This document shows, one piece after another, positions 51,447 to 60,189 of a stretch of DNA of 64,000 nucleotides. Numbering within the stretch: position 1 is the stretch's first letter; each line of letters begins with the position of its first letter. This stretch comes from Aquilutibacter rugosus. GTDB lineage: Bacteria; Pseudomonadota; Gammaproteobacteria; Xanthomonadales; Xanthomonadaceae. The position numbers and the translations under genes are program-made. The stretch lies in assembly GCF_036541335.1 (NCBI RefSeq), contig NZ_JAZHBO010000001.1, positions 558,001 to 622,000 on the forward strand, written 5' to 3'. Below the pieces are notes generated by a model. The model was given only the letters and a program-made list of their open reading frames with translations, ran no database searches and had not been told where the DNA came from.

Positions 51447-51818
51447 ATGAATTTTCTCTGGGTGGCGTTGGGCGGAGCGCTGGGAAGCGTGCTGCGTTAC
51501 GCGCTTGGCTTGCGGTTCCCGATCATGCAAGGCCAATGGCCGTGGGCAACCTTCGGGATCAATACCTTGGGCTGTCTGCTGATTGGCATACTGTGGGCAT
51601 ACTGCGAGCGCTCCGCGACGCTGTCGCCGGTAGTGCGTCCGCTGCTGATGGTGGGCGTGTTGGGTGGCTTTACCACCTTCTCCGCCTTCGGTCTGGAGTC
51701 CCTGCTGATCTGGCGCCACGGCCAGCCCGCGATGGCCTTGGGCTATATGATTGCGAGCATGCTGGGCGGGCTGTTGCTGGCGGCGGCCGGCGCGGCCTTC
51801 GTAGAACGCTGGCTTTGA
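51447..51818 (+). CDS. crcB: fluoride ion transporter CrcB (Fluc)
   Basis: A dual-topology fluoride channel of 123 residues with four membrane helices. The GGALGSVLRYALG helix, the N-T-LGC segment and the central GGFTTFSAFGLESL motif, which lines the fluoride pore with Phe and Thr, identify the family. ATG 51447 is preferred, as GTGAGG at 51436-51441 gives correct spacing; a GTG at 51441 is the alternative. It lies directly after rluE and no fluoride riboswitch could fit upstream. Confidence 0.92.
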   Translation: MNFLWVALGGALGSVLRYALGLRFPIMQGQWPWATFGINTLGCLLIGILWAYCERSATLSPVVRPLLMVGVLGGFTTFSAFGLESLLIWRHGQPAMALGYMIASMLGGLLLAAAGAAFVERWL

Positions 51819-51868
51819 GGGAACGGTGCCCGCCGACGGTCTCATCACGGACGTTGCGGGTTCGGCGG

Positions 51869-51874
51869 TATAAT
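51869..51874 (+). promoter_or_regulatory. possible -10 element of the REC-kinase gene
   Basis: TATAAT at 51869-51874, 45 bases ahead of ATG 51919. The -35 (near 51846) is poor, so activation or an extended contact would be needed. Confidence 0.35.
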
Positions 51875-51918
51875 TTGCCCAATAATGGGCGCCATTTTCA
51901 GGCGTTAGGGTCAACATA

Positions 51919-53022
51919 ATGCTGTTCCAGTACGTCAAGGAGCCCGGGCGGGTTCTCGTCATTGACGATCAGCAAGCCAATCTCGACACGGCCAGAATGC
52001 TACTGGAGGCCGAAGGCTATCTCGTCCGCTGCGAGGTGTCGGGCCGGCAGGGCCTGGATGCCATCCCCGAGTTCAAGCCCGATCTGATTCTGCTGGATAT
52101 GATGATGCCCGGCATGGATGGCTTTGACGTACTGCGCGAGTTGCGCGAGCAGCAGCTGACCCAGCGGATTCCGGTGCTGTTTGTCACGGCCGCCTACGAT
52201 GACATGACCCTGGAGCGCGCCTTTGATCTGGGCGTGGTGGATTTTGTGGCGCGGCCGTATCGTCGCAACGAATTGCGTGCGCGAGTGAATGCGCATCTGC
52301 GGCTCAAACAGACCAACGATCGACTGCAACGCACGGCCCGTGAGCGCGAGGAGGTGGTCAATCTGGTGGCGCACGATCTCAAGAATCCCCTGAGCTCCAT
52401 CCTGTTTGCTACGCAGATGTTGCGCGATGGCAGTGTCGCGCCTGAGCGTATCGGTCGCTATTACGAGATCATCCAGGATGCCGGCAACGATGCCGTTGGC
52501 TACATCCACGATTATCTCGAGCAGCGTGCGGCGCAGACACAAGCCGTGCCGCAAGCCGGCAGAGCCAACTTGACCGCGGTGGCCGAATGGATTGATCGGC
52601 GTTATCGCGAGCGCCTGGAACAGACCGGCATGCCTTTGACCGTGATCAAGCCGCCGGAGCCGGTGACCGTGTCCATTGCCGAGCAGGTTCTGCGGCAGGT
52701 CGGCGAAAACCTGATCACCAATGCCCTCAAATATGCGCCTAACGCACCGGTCGAAGTTGCCGTGCATGCGGGCGCGCCCGGTTACTGGCGCCTGCGTGTC
52801 ACGGACCATGGCCCCGGCCTGACCGAATCGCAGCAACGCCAACTGTTCAAACCCTTTGTTCGACTGCACTCCCAGCGCCAAGGCAGCAACGACGAGCGCC
52901 TATCCAGTGGCCTCGGACTGTCGCTGGCCAAGCGCACCATCGAATCGCACGGCGGACAGATGTGGTACGAGCGCGGTAGCGATGGCGGCTCCTCGTTCGT
53001 GATCGAAGCGGGTGCGGCGTAA
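51919..53022 (+). CDS. soluble REC-histidine kinase hybrid
   Basis: A 367-residue cytoplasmic two-component protein with the receiver first. REC (about 10-128): Asp16-Asp17, phosphoacceptor Asp60 (LLDMMMPGMDGFD), Thr90; the conserved Lys is replaced by Arg112 (ARPY). A coiled coil leads to HisKA with His152 (VAHDLKNPLSS), then HATPase_c with NLITNALKYAP, DHGPGL and GLGLSLAKR. There is no membrane segment or sensor domain, so it must be fed by a phosphorylated partner or protein contact. The single-domain receiver at 21155 is a conceivable partner. No regulator is adjacent. Confidence 0.9.
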   Translation: MLFQYVKEPGRVLVIDDQQANLDTARMLLEAEGYLVRCEVSGRQGLDAIPEFKPDLILLDMMMPGMDGFDVLRELREQQLTQRIPVLFVTAAYDDMTLERAFDLGVVDFVARPYRRNELRARVNAHLRLKQTNDRLQRTAREREEVVNLVAHDLKNPLSSILFATQMLRDGSVAPERIGRYYEIIQDAGNDAVGYIHDYLEQRAAQTQAVPQAGRANLTAVAEWIDRRYRERLEQTGMPLTVIKPPEPVTVSIAEQVLRQVGENLITNALKYAPNAPVEVAVHAGAPGYWRLRVTDHGPGLTESQQRQLFKPFVRLHSQRQGSNDERLSSGLGLSLAKRTIESHGGQMWYERGSDGGSSFVIEAGAA

Positions 53023-53044
53023 GCAAGCACCCCTTACCAAAAAC

Positions 53045-53071
53045 AAAAACCCCGCCGATGGCGGGGTTTTT
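53045..53071. terminator. bidirectional terminator after the REC-kinase gene
   Basis: AAAACCCCGCC (53046-53056) pairs with GGCGGGGTTTT (53060-53070) around GAT, with A-runs before and T after. It serves both the kinase gene and the convergent DUF883-like gene. Confidence 0.92.
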
Positions 53072-53103
53072 GCTAAACGGGTGTTACGAACCGGCGCAAA
53101 CGC

Positions 53104-53466
53104 TTAGCGATCGTGATCAAAGATCCGGTCGGCATCGCGTTCCTTGATCTTCTTGTTGATCTGGTACGCAGCAGCAGCGACCGCCGCCACGGCAGCGGCC
53201 GTCAGCAGCGGGTTTTCCTTGGCCTTGCGGCCAGCCACGACAGCGCCTTTGCGGACGGCCTGGACCTGGTCGTTGGACTTGAGGAAGTCAACGGTCTTTT
53301 CCTTGGCGTCGCCGGCGCGATCCACCACGGTTTCGGAGCCGGCCTTTACAAAGTCCTTGGCGGCAGCGCGACCTTGGTTGAACCACTTGAGAGCGGTATC
53401 GCTATCGGCATTGCGCAGTTGCTTGCTAACCGCATCAAAGATGTCGGCGAGTTGGTTCTTGCTCAT
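53104..53466 (-). CDS. DUF883/ElaB-like small membrane-anchored protein
   Basis: A 120-residue helical protein: an amphipathic N-terminal region (MSKNQLADIFDAVSKQL), a Lys/Ala-rich middle with the KAGSETVVDRAGDAKEKTVDFLK pattern, and a C-terminal hydrophobic helix (LLTAAAVAAVAAAAY, about 88-103) followed by charged residues. This layout is like ribosome-associated ElaB/YqjD tail-anchored proteins, though similarity is weak. Start ATG 53464-53466 has GGGAGG just upstream. It is convergent with the REC-kinase gene. Confidence 0.65.
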   Translation of the reverse strand: MSKNQLADIFDAVSKQLRNADSDTALKWFNQGRAAAKDFVKAGSETVVDRAGDAKEKTVDFLKSNDQVQAVRKGAVVAGRKAKENPLLTAAAVAAVAAAAYQINKKIKERDADRIFDHDR

Positions 53467-53586
53467 TGTAGGGCCTCCCATTTGGCCAAAATCCATGGCT
53501 CCAGCATACGCACGGCGTGTTGGAAAATTGTGATTTTTGGCCCCCGTGGCTGAACCCTGTTCAACTGCCGTTGGGCCGCCGCGGGC

Positions 53587-56064
53587 TCAGGACTTGCGCG
53601 ATTCCTGCAGTCGGCGCGTGGTCTTGTGGGTGGGCTCAAAACTGTCGGGGTCGTCCGGCCAAGGATGCCGCGGGTAGCGACCCTTCATTTCCCTCCGCAC
53701 CTCGGGGTAGGTCTGGCTCCAGAAGCTGCGCAAATCGGTGGTGACTTGCAAGGGTTTGCCGCCGGGCGACAGCAGATGCAAGGTCAGCGGGATGCGGCCA
53801 TCGGCAATCCGCGGCGTTTCCTTGAGTCCGAACAGTTCCTGCAACTTGACGGCCAGCACCGGCGGGTGGGCGTGGGTGACGGTCTCGCCTTCGGCATTGC
53901 GCCACTGTTCGTCAAAGGCGTACTCGATACCGCGCTCCATGCCCGAGGGCACCGTGATCCGGCGCGGACACCATTCGTCGAGCTGGCGCCGGGCATCCCA
54001 GGGCAACAAGTTGCGCAGCGCATTGTCGATGGCCTCGGGGTCGATATTGCGCAGGCGGGACTTGCCACGGACCACGGGCAGCAGCCAGCCGGGGTCGGCC
54101 AACAGGGCGGCGCTGTCCATGGATGGCCAATCGGCCGTGCGTTCCGGCAGCCAGTGTCGGGCGCAGCGCACCCGCGTCAGCCATTCTTGCGTGCGGTCGG
54201 CCAGCGGCAGGCTCGCCATGCCCTGCGCTTGCACGTAGCGGACCAGGGCTTGTGCAGTCTGCTCCGGATCGGCGGCACCGGCGGACTTGCGCTCGGTTTC
54301 GATCCGACCGAAGCGCTCGACCTGATAGGCATGCATCGCTTCGGTGCGGGGGTCGAACTCGGCCACCGTCTCGCGGCGCCAGTGGTCGGCAAAACGTTCG
54401 CGCAATATGGATTCGGTGATGGGCGCTGCCGCACGGATGCGGGCGTGGGGGCGGTCGTGCTCCAGCTCGGCGACGACCAGCCATTCGTGGCCGCGCAAGT
54501 CGGTTTCCGGGTGCAGCACCGCGGTCTGGCCATTGAACAGCTGGTAGCGCAACGGGTCGCGGTCGCTGCGGTGCGCCACGCGATCGAGATAGCCTTCGAC
54601 CAGGGTCAGGGCGAGATTGTCGGGGTTGGGGGCGCCACGGCTAGGCAGGCGGCGCTGCCATTGCTCACGCAGGCGGGCGGCCGCAGCCCAGTCGCGGCCC
54701 TTGGGGTTGGCCAGCCACTCACGATAGAGGCGGACCAGGTCGTCGCTGTGGCGTGCGGTGCGCGATTCGAGCAGGGCCAGCACCGAGGCAATGTCGGCAT
54801 GGCGGTCGGCATTCAGCACCAGCCGCGCTTGGCGGGGTGGAAGGCCGAGCTGCAGGGCACGGCGCCCGTCGTCGGTCAGGTGGTCGTGCGCGTCGAGAAA
54901 GCCGAGGCCGCGAAGCTGCTCGCGGGCTGCGGCCAGCATGGGCTGGGACGGCGAATCCAAAAAGCGCAGGTCGGTGCTGCCCCAGGCGGCGAGCTCCAAG
55001 GCCAGGCTGGATAAATCGACTTGGGTAATTTCCGCCCGGCGTTGCGGCTCCAGGCGCTGCGACGAGGGCCACAGGCGGTAGGCGTGACCCGGCGCCGTGC
55101 GGCCGGCACGACCGCTGCGTTGAGTAGCGCTGGCCTGCGAGATCGGCACGGTCCGTAGCGCGGAGAGGCCAGTGGTCGGCTCAAAGCGCGGCTCATTGGC
55201 CAGGCCGGTATCAATCACTGTGCGCACACGGGGGATCGTGACGCTGGATTCGGCGACATTGGTGGCCAAAATGATGCGCTGGGGCGTGTCCTCGGGGGGA
55301 TTTAGGACGGCCGATTGGGCATCGACAGGGAGATCCCCGTGCAGCGCCACGGTATGAAGGTCGCTGAGAGACTGCTGCAGGCGGCGGATCAAACCCGTGC
55401 CGGGCAGAAACACCAGAATATCGCCCGGGTGTTTTGTTGACGCTTGGCGCACGGTTCGCACCACTAGCTGTTCCGTTCGCTCGTCGCGACCGCCGGCCAC
55501 GTGCTCGACAGTCACGGGGTAGCCACGGCCTTCGCTCTCGACCACCGGCGCATCCAGAAAAGCGCCCAGAGACTGCAGCTCCAAGGTGGCGGACATCACC
55601 AGCAGTTTCAGATCGTCGCGCAGGCCATCCTGCACATCCAGCGCCAGGGCCAGCCCCAGATCCGAGGCCAGTTGGCGCTCGTGGAACTCATCGAAGATGA
55701 TCATGCCGACGCCGGCCAGCTCCGGGTCATCCTGCAAACGACGGGTCAGCAGGCCTTGGGTCAGGACCTCGATGCGGGTGCGGGCGGAGATGCGGTTCTC
55801 GAAACGGATGCGATAACCCACCGTCTCCCCGACCGGCTCGCCGAGCTGGGCGGCCATGAAGGTGGCGGCGTTGCGGGCGGCCACGCGGCGCGGCTCCAGC
55901 ATGAGGATGGTGCCTTCGACCAGGCCTGACTCCAGCACGGCCAGCGGCACGCGCGTCGTTTTGCCGGCACCGGGCTCGGCCTGCAGGATCACCCGCGGAT
56001 GCGTGCGCAGCGTGTCCAGCAACTCGGGCAGGACGGCATCGATGGGTAGCGCGGCATCAGTCAT
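53587..56064 (-). CDS. hrpB: ATP-dependent helicase HrpB
   Basis: A DEAH/DExH RNA helicase-like protein of 825 residues. Walker A is GAGKTT (32-37), motif II DEFH in FDEFHERQL, motif III SAT, and motif VI QRSGRAGR. The helicase-associated domains and the HrpB C-terminal domain (about 680-820, HPPVLAVKLQELFGLKETPRIA) are complete. ATG 56062-56064 is the start; the frame runs 78 codons further upstream over tatD and is not similar. It is divergent from tatD across 30 bases. E. coli HrpB has no clear phenotype; it is not the type III regulator of the same name. Confidence 0.95.
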   Translation of the reverse strand: MTDAALPIDAVLPELLDTLRTHPRVILQAEPGAGKTTRVPLAVLESGLVEGTILMLEPRRVAARNAATFMAAQLGEPVGETVGYRIRFENRISARTRIEVLTQGLLTRRLQDDPELAGVGMIIFDEFHERQLASDLGLALALDVQDGLRDDLKLLVMSATLELQSLGAFLDAPVVESEGRGYPVTVEHVAGGRDERTEQLVVRTVRQASTKHPGDILVFLPGTGLIRRLQQSLSDLHTVALHGDLPVDAQSAVLNPPEDTPQRIILATNVAESSVTIPRVRTVIDTGLANEPRFEPTTGLSALRTVPISQASATQRSGRAGRTAPGHAYRLWPSSQRLEPQRRAEITQVDLSSLALELAAWGSTDLRFLDSPSQPMLAAAREQLRGLGFLDAHDHLTDDGRRALQLGLPPRQARLVLNADRHADIASVLALLESRTARHSDDLVRLYREWLANPKGRDWAAAARLREQWQRRLPSRGAPNPDNLALTLVEGYLDRVAHRSDRDPLRYQLFNGQTAVLHPETDLRGHEWLVVAELEHDRPHARIRAAAPITESILRERFADHWRRETVAEFDPRTEAMHAYQVERFGRIETERKSAGAADPEQTAQALVRYVQAQGMASLPLADRTQEWLTRVRCARHWLPERTADWPSMDSAALLADPGWLLPVVRGKSRLRNIDPEAIDNALRNLLPWDARRQLDEWCPRRITVPSGMERGIEYAFDEQWRNAEGETVTHAHPPVLAVKLQELFGLKETPRIADGRIPLTLHLLSPGGKPLQVTTDLRSFWSQTYPEVRREMKGRYPRHPWPDDPDSFEPTHKTTRRLQESRKS

Positions 56065-56094
56065 TACGGGGCAGTCTAAAGTAAAATCGCACGG

Positions 56095-56880
56095 ATGAAA
56101 TTGATCGACATCGGCGCCAACCTCACCCACGACAGTTTTGACCGCGATCGGGCGCAGGTCATTGCCGATGCGCAGGCCGTCGGCGTGGAGCAATTCATTG
56201 TGACCGGGGCCTCGCGTGAGCACTCGCCCATGGCGCTGGAGCTGGCCCGCGAGTATCCGGGTGTCTGTTACGCCACCGCCGGTGTGCACCCCCACCACGC
56301 CACCGAATACACGGCCGAGTGCGATGCCGAGATGCGCGCCCTACTCGCCCACCCCGAGGTGGTCGCCGTCGGTGAGTGCGGTCTCGACTATTTCCGCGAT
56401 TTCTCGCCGCGACCCGCTCAGCGCCGCGCTTTTGAGATGCAGCTCCAGACCGCGACTGAGATCGGCAAGCCGCTGTTCCTGCACCAGCGCGATGCGCACG
56501 CCGACTTTCTCGCCATGATGGCCAATTTCGAAGGCCGTCTCGGCCCCGCCGTGGTCCACTGCTTTACCGGCACCCGCGAGGAGCTGTACGACTACCTAGA
56601 TCGGGACTGGTATATCGGCATCACCGGCTGGCTCTGCGACGAGCGTCGTGGCCAGCATCTGCGCGAACTGGTCCGCGATATCCCCACCAATCGGCTGATG
56701 ATCGAGACCGACGCGCCCTACCTGCTGCCGCGCACTCTCAAGCCGATGCCCAAGGACCGCCGCAACGAGCCCAAGTACCTGCCCCACATCCTTGAAGAGC
56801 TGGCGAGCGACCGTGGCGAGTCCCCCGAGACCACAGCAGATCTCGCCACCGAGAACACGCGGCGATTTTTTACCTTGTAA
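56095..56880 (+). CDS. tatD: TatD family DNase
   Basis: A metal-dependent deoxyribonuclease of 261 residues. The family markers are the MKLIDIGANLTHD opening, TAGVHPHHA, GECGLDYFRDFS, the HCFTGTREEL zinc segment, ITGWLCDERRG and IETDAPYLLPR. This is the TatD-type rather than the YcfH type, since DIGANLT replaces the HxH at the N-terminus. It was named after the Tat locus in E. coli but is not needed for export. Divergent from hrpB. Confidence 0.95.
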   Translation: MKLIDIGANLTHDSFDRDRAQVIADAQAVGVEQFIVTGASREHSPMALELAREYPGVCYATAGVHPHHATEYTAECDAEMRALLAHPEVVAVGECGLDYFRDFSPRPAQRRAFEMQLQTATEIGKPLFLHQRDAHADFLAMMANFEGRLGPAVVHCFTGTREELYDYLDRDWYIGITGWLCDERRGQHLRELVRDIPTNRLMIETDAPYLLPRTLKPMPKDRRNEPKYLPHILEELASDRGESPETTADLATENTRRFFTL

Positions 56881-56932
56881 AAATAATTTAATCTGGGTAA
56901 ATTGATAGCTCAACAACCCGGAGTCGTTCGAA

Positions 56933-57511
56933 ATGTCCAGTCAGTGGTTAGCCTTTGCCGGCTCGGATCGCATCGCAAAGGGCGAGCCGCTCGAAGTCGC
57001 ACTGGCCGCCCATGCTCAACTGCTGACCGATCCAACCGTGACGATTCTGGCCTTCGACGCGGTCAGTAGCGAACCGGTCGAGCTCGATTTGCGCGGCACT
57101 GCCGAGGACGTGAGCGCCCGCATTCTCGCCGCGCAGCAGGCCACCGCCGCCATGCTGAAACGCGGTCGGGGCCGTCCGCGTCTGGGCGTAGTGAGCAAGG
57201 AAATCACTTTATTGCCGCGTCACTGGGAGTGGCTGCAGGGCCAAAGCGGCGGGGCATCGGTCACGCTGCGCAAGCTGGTCGAACTGGCCATGAAGGCCGA
57301 GCCGAACGCCGCCAACTCTCAGGCGAGTCTGGAGTCGGCCTATCGCTTTATGACTGCCATGGCCAGCAATGCGCCGGGCTACGAGGAAGCAACCCGTGCG
57401 CTGTTCGCTAAAGATGCCAACAAGTTTGCCAAGGCCACCCGCAAGTGGCCGCGCGATGTCCGCAAGCATGCCCGCAAATTGGCGGGCTTTGCCCTGGGCG
57501 TCGTAGTCTGA
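56933..57511 (+). CDS. DUF2239-family protein
   Basis: A 192-residue protein of the DUF2239 family, with an unknown role. The N-terminal half is a beta-rich part (LAFAGSDRIAKG, VTILAFD, ELDLRGT). The middle KRGRGRPRLGVVSKEITLLPRHWEWLQ resembles an AT-hook-like basic patch (RGRPR) next to an HTH-like helix; the C-terminal half is helical and basic (KFAKATRKWPRDVRKHARKL). DNA binding is therefore plausible but unproven. It follows tatD by 52 bases. Confidence 0.85.
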   Translation: MSSQWLAFAGSDRIAKGEPLEVALAAHAQLLTDPTVTILAFDAVSSEPVELDLRGTAEDVSARILAAQQATAAMLKRGRGRPRLGVVSKEITLLPRHWEWLQGQSGGASVTLRKLVELAMKAEPNAANSQASLESAYRFMTAMASNAPGYEEATRALFAKDANKFAKATRKWPRDVRKHARKLAGFALGVVV

Positions 57512-57597
57512 CATTTTATTTTACGTCGCGATGCGAAGCGCGTGACACTACCCAACAATGGGTGAAAGCCAAAACAACCAAATTCTTGAGTTAGGTA

Positions 57598-58254
57598 TTA
57601 GACGCCAGGTGCATCACGCTCGGGAGGGGCACGTCTGAAGGGCGGGGATGCTGCGAAAGGGTCCAAGACCGCGCGCTGATGCGCGGCTGCAGCCGCCCAC
57701 CAATGAAGCTGCTCGGTGCCGCGATTGGCGTAGCTTGCCCAACGGCCTTCCTCTTGGCCTGGAGCCAGCGTTCCGTCTGCTTGAAACACTTTATCCGCCC
57801 GCGGAAAGTGCAACATCGCAGAAACAGGAATACAGCCCAACTCTGACAAGAATGGGCGCATGCCCACCGCCGCGCGCGTGCCGCCCCACTGGCCGCTTGA
57901 GTACGTGGCAATCAAGCTTGGCTTGAATGAAAAGACGGAGCTGGGAAACTGGTTCAGCAGGTCGGACAGCGCAGGACTCATTGAGTGGTTGTATTCGGGG
58001 CTGACCATGACATATGCATCCGCCTGCGCTATGAGACTCTCCAAACCGGATAGATGCGAGGGCTTCGCGTTATCGGAGTAGGAGAATGCAGGCTTGAACG
58101 TATCAGTGGCCGGGTAGTCCAACGGATCAATAAGCGTTGCTTCAAAGCGGCCGGCAAGCTGCGACATCAGGAACGCGCAGACACGCTCACCCAGTCTTGC
58201 CGGAAGCGGTGGTGATGACTTGCGGCGTGAAGCGAGAAATACGAGAGCCTTCAT
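57598..58254 (-). CDS. NADPH-dependent FMN reductase-like flavoprotein
   Basis: A 218-residue flavodoxin-fold protein. FASRRKSS near the start is the flavin-phosphate loop, and SPEYNHSMSPALSDLLNQ is the family hallmark for NADPH-dependent FMN or quinone reductases (YwqN/ChrR group). TYSSGQWGG is a third flavin-contact loop. The last 25 residues are Pro/Arg-rich and differ from the family. The gene stands alone, with about 90 bases on either side, and its codon use looks somewhat less GC-biased than its neighbours; recent acquisition is possible but not shown. Confidence 0.82.
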   Translation of the reverse strand: MKALVFLASRRKSSPPLPARLGERVCAFLMSQLAGRFEATLIDPLDYPATDTFKPAFSYSDNAKPSHLSGLESLIAQADAYVMVSPEYNHSMSPALSDLLNQFPSSVFSFKPSLIATYSSGQWGGTRAAVGMRPFLSELGCIPVSAMLHFPRADKVFQADGTLAPGQEEGRWASYANRGTEQLHWWAAAAAHQRAVLDPFAASPPFRRAPPERDAPGV

Positions 58255-58389
58255 TTATTTGGTCTTGAGATCTAGCGTTCGAGCTGTGCTCACTCGTTCA
58301 GCATCTCACAAATTGCCTTGACCGCTGATTCCGGCTTTCGTGGAGGTGAGTGGTCAAAAACTCGCCACTTTGCGCAAAGCGCTACGGGA

Positions 58390-59193
58390 TCAGGAACGCA
58401 GACCGGTGCCGCGCTTGAGCAGGAACAGCGCCAGCGCGCCCAAGCCGATCACGAATGCAAACATCAGACCGAACGAAGTCCACATCGGCACATCGGTCTT
58501 ATCCAGCAAGCCGTAGCGGAATGCGTTGACGATGTAGAACACCGGATTGAAATGGGTCAGCGTGCGCGCCCAGTCGGGCAGCATCTCCGTCGAATAGAAC
58601 ACGCCACCCAGATAGGTCAGCGGGGTCAGGATAAAGGTCGGGACGATGGCAATGTCATCGAACTTTCTGGCATAGACCGCGTTGATAAAGCCGGCTAGCG
58701 AGAAAATTGTGGCACCGAGCAGCACGGTCAGCAGCGTGATCAGCGGATGCGGCACGGACAGGTCCGTAAAGAACATGGAGATGACCAGTACGATGGCGCC
58801 GACCATCAGGCCGCGCAGCAGGCCGCCGCTGACGTAGCCGAGCAGGATGACCCAGTTGGGCATGGGCGAGACCAGCAGTTCCTCGATATGACGGCCAAAT
58901 TTGGCGCCGAAGAACGAGGAGGAGATATTGCCGTATGCATTCTGGATCACAGACATCATGACCAAGCCTGGCACGATAAACGACATGTACGACACGCCGC
59001 CCATATCGCGCACTTGCGAGCCGATCAGCTTGCCGAAGATCAGGAAGTACAGTGTCATGGTGATGGCGGGCGGCACCAGGGTCTGGCCCCAGATGCGCAT
59101 AATGCGCGCCACTTCGCGGCGGGCAATGGTGAACAGCGCCGTGAGGTTGGCGCTAGCTGGTGAAGGCGTGGTGGTTGTCGTTACGGAATTCAT
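58390..59193 (-). CDS. yadH: YadH-like ABC transporter permease
   Basis: A 267-residue ABC-2 type permease with six membrane helices. It matches E. coli YadH along its length: RIMRIWGQTLVPPAITMTLYFLIFG, VSYMSFIVPGLVMMSV, SSFFGAKFGRHIEELLVSPMP, the DDIAIVPTFILTPLTYLGGVFYS segment and the terminal RGTGLRS. The substrate of YadGH is not known; a lipid or drug export role is possible. It overlaps the ATPase gene by four bases (59190-59193). Confidence 0.92.
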   Translation of the reverse strand: MNSVTTTTTPSPASANLTALFTIARREVARIMRIWGQTLVPPAITMTLYFLIFGKLIGSQVRDMGGVSYMSFIVPGLVMMSVIQNAYGNISSSFFGAKFGRHIEELLVSPMPNWVILLGYVSGGLLRGLMVGAIVLVISMFFTDLSVPHPLITLLTVLLGATIFSLAGFINAVYARKFDDIAIVPTFILTPLTYLGGVFYSTEMLPDWARTLTHFNPVFYIVNAFRYGLLDKTDVPMWTSFGLMFAFVIGLGALALFLLKRGTGLRS

Positions 59194-60146
59194 GCGGAAG
59201 CCCCCAGAGTGTTCATGGAACCACCGGCGGTCAGGCGGACGAACAGCTCTTCGAGTCGGTTGGATTGCGTGCGCATGGAGCGCACCCGGATGCCATGGTC
59301 ACTCAGTGCATTAAAGACGCTGTTGAGATCCATAGCCCGCGGCATTTCTAGCGCCAGCGTGTGATCGTCTTCGCGCTTGAGCACCGTGCCTTCGATGGCC
59401 GGCAGGGTTGCAGGGATGTCGCCTTCGACATCGAGCAGGAAGCCCTCGACATCGAGTTTGGCGAGCAGGGTTCGCATGCTGCCGTGCTCAATAATCTCGC
59501 CACGATTGATGATGGCCAGATTGCGGCACAGCGACTCCGCCTCTTCTAAGTAGTGCGTAGTCAGGATGATGGTGGTGCCGGCGCGATTGATCTCGCGCAG
59601 GTTCGTCCACATGTCGCGGCGGATCTCGATGTCAACACCGGCGGTGGGCTCATCAAGAATCAGCAGACGCGGGCGCGTCATCATGGCGCGGGCAATCATC
59701 AGACGACGCTTCATGCCACCTGACAGGGTGCGGACCATGACATTGGCCTTGGCGGTCAGATGCGCGCGTTCGAGTTCCTGATCAGCTCTGACTAAGGCCT
59801 CGGCGCGTGGCACGCCGTAAAAACCGGCGTAGTTGACCAGAATGTCGCGCGGAGTCTCAAACATATTCATGTTGATTTCCTGCGGGACCAGGCCGATCTC
59901 ACGCATCGCACGCGAGCGCTCACGCACCAGATCAATGCCGAAAATCTCGACCGAACCGGAGCTCAAGTTCACCAGCGATGAAATGATCCCGATCAGAGTG
60001 GACTTGCCGGCACCGTTAGGACCCAGCAAGGCGAAGAAATCACCAGGTTCCACATCGAGGGTGACGCCCTTGAGAGCGGTGACATCGTTGTCATAAGTCT
60101 TGCGCAAATCACGAACGCGCAGGGCCAAAGTAGAGGAATCAGACAT
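59190..60146 (-). CDS. yadG: YadG-like ABC transporter ATP-binding protein
   Basis: A 318-residue ATPase that pairs with the YadH-like permease. Walker A is GPNGAGKST (42-50), then LVPQEINMNMFETPRDIL (a Q-loop typical of YadG), the signature LSGGMKRR, Walker B LLILDEPTAGVD, and TTHYLEEAE as H-loop. A C-terminal domain of about 80 residues follows. Start ATG 60144-60146 is chosen; a longer frame begins inside the divergent reductase gene. The two ABC genes form a compact export unit. Confidence 0.92.
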   Translation of the reverse strand: MSDSSTLALRVRDLRKTYDNDVTALKGVTLDVEPGDFFALLGPNGAGKSTLIGIISSLVNLSSGSVEIFGIDLVRERSRAMREIGLVPQEINMNMFETPRDILVNYAGFYGVPRAEALVRADQELERAHLTAKANVMVRTLSGGMKRRLMIARAMMTRPRLLILDEPTAGVDIEIRRDMWTNLREINRAGTTIILTTHYLEEAESLCRNLAIINRGEIIEHGSMRTLLAKLDVEGFLLDVEGDIPATLPAIEGTVLKREDDHTLALEMPRAMDLNSVFNALSDHGIRVRSMRTQSNRLEELFVRLTAGGSMNTLGASA

Positions 60147-60189
60147 CTCGAACACAGGCCAAAGAGGGCAAACGGTTATTATAGGCTTC

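Noticed and set aside
53626..55014. A 462-codon open frame opposite hrpB
   Set aside because: Antisense shadow of a clear helicase gene; low-complexity Gly/Arg/Gln composition and no motif.
53587..56064. hrpB as a type III secretion regulator
   Set aside because: The product is a DExH helicase; the AraC-type HrpB of plant pathogens only shares the name.
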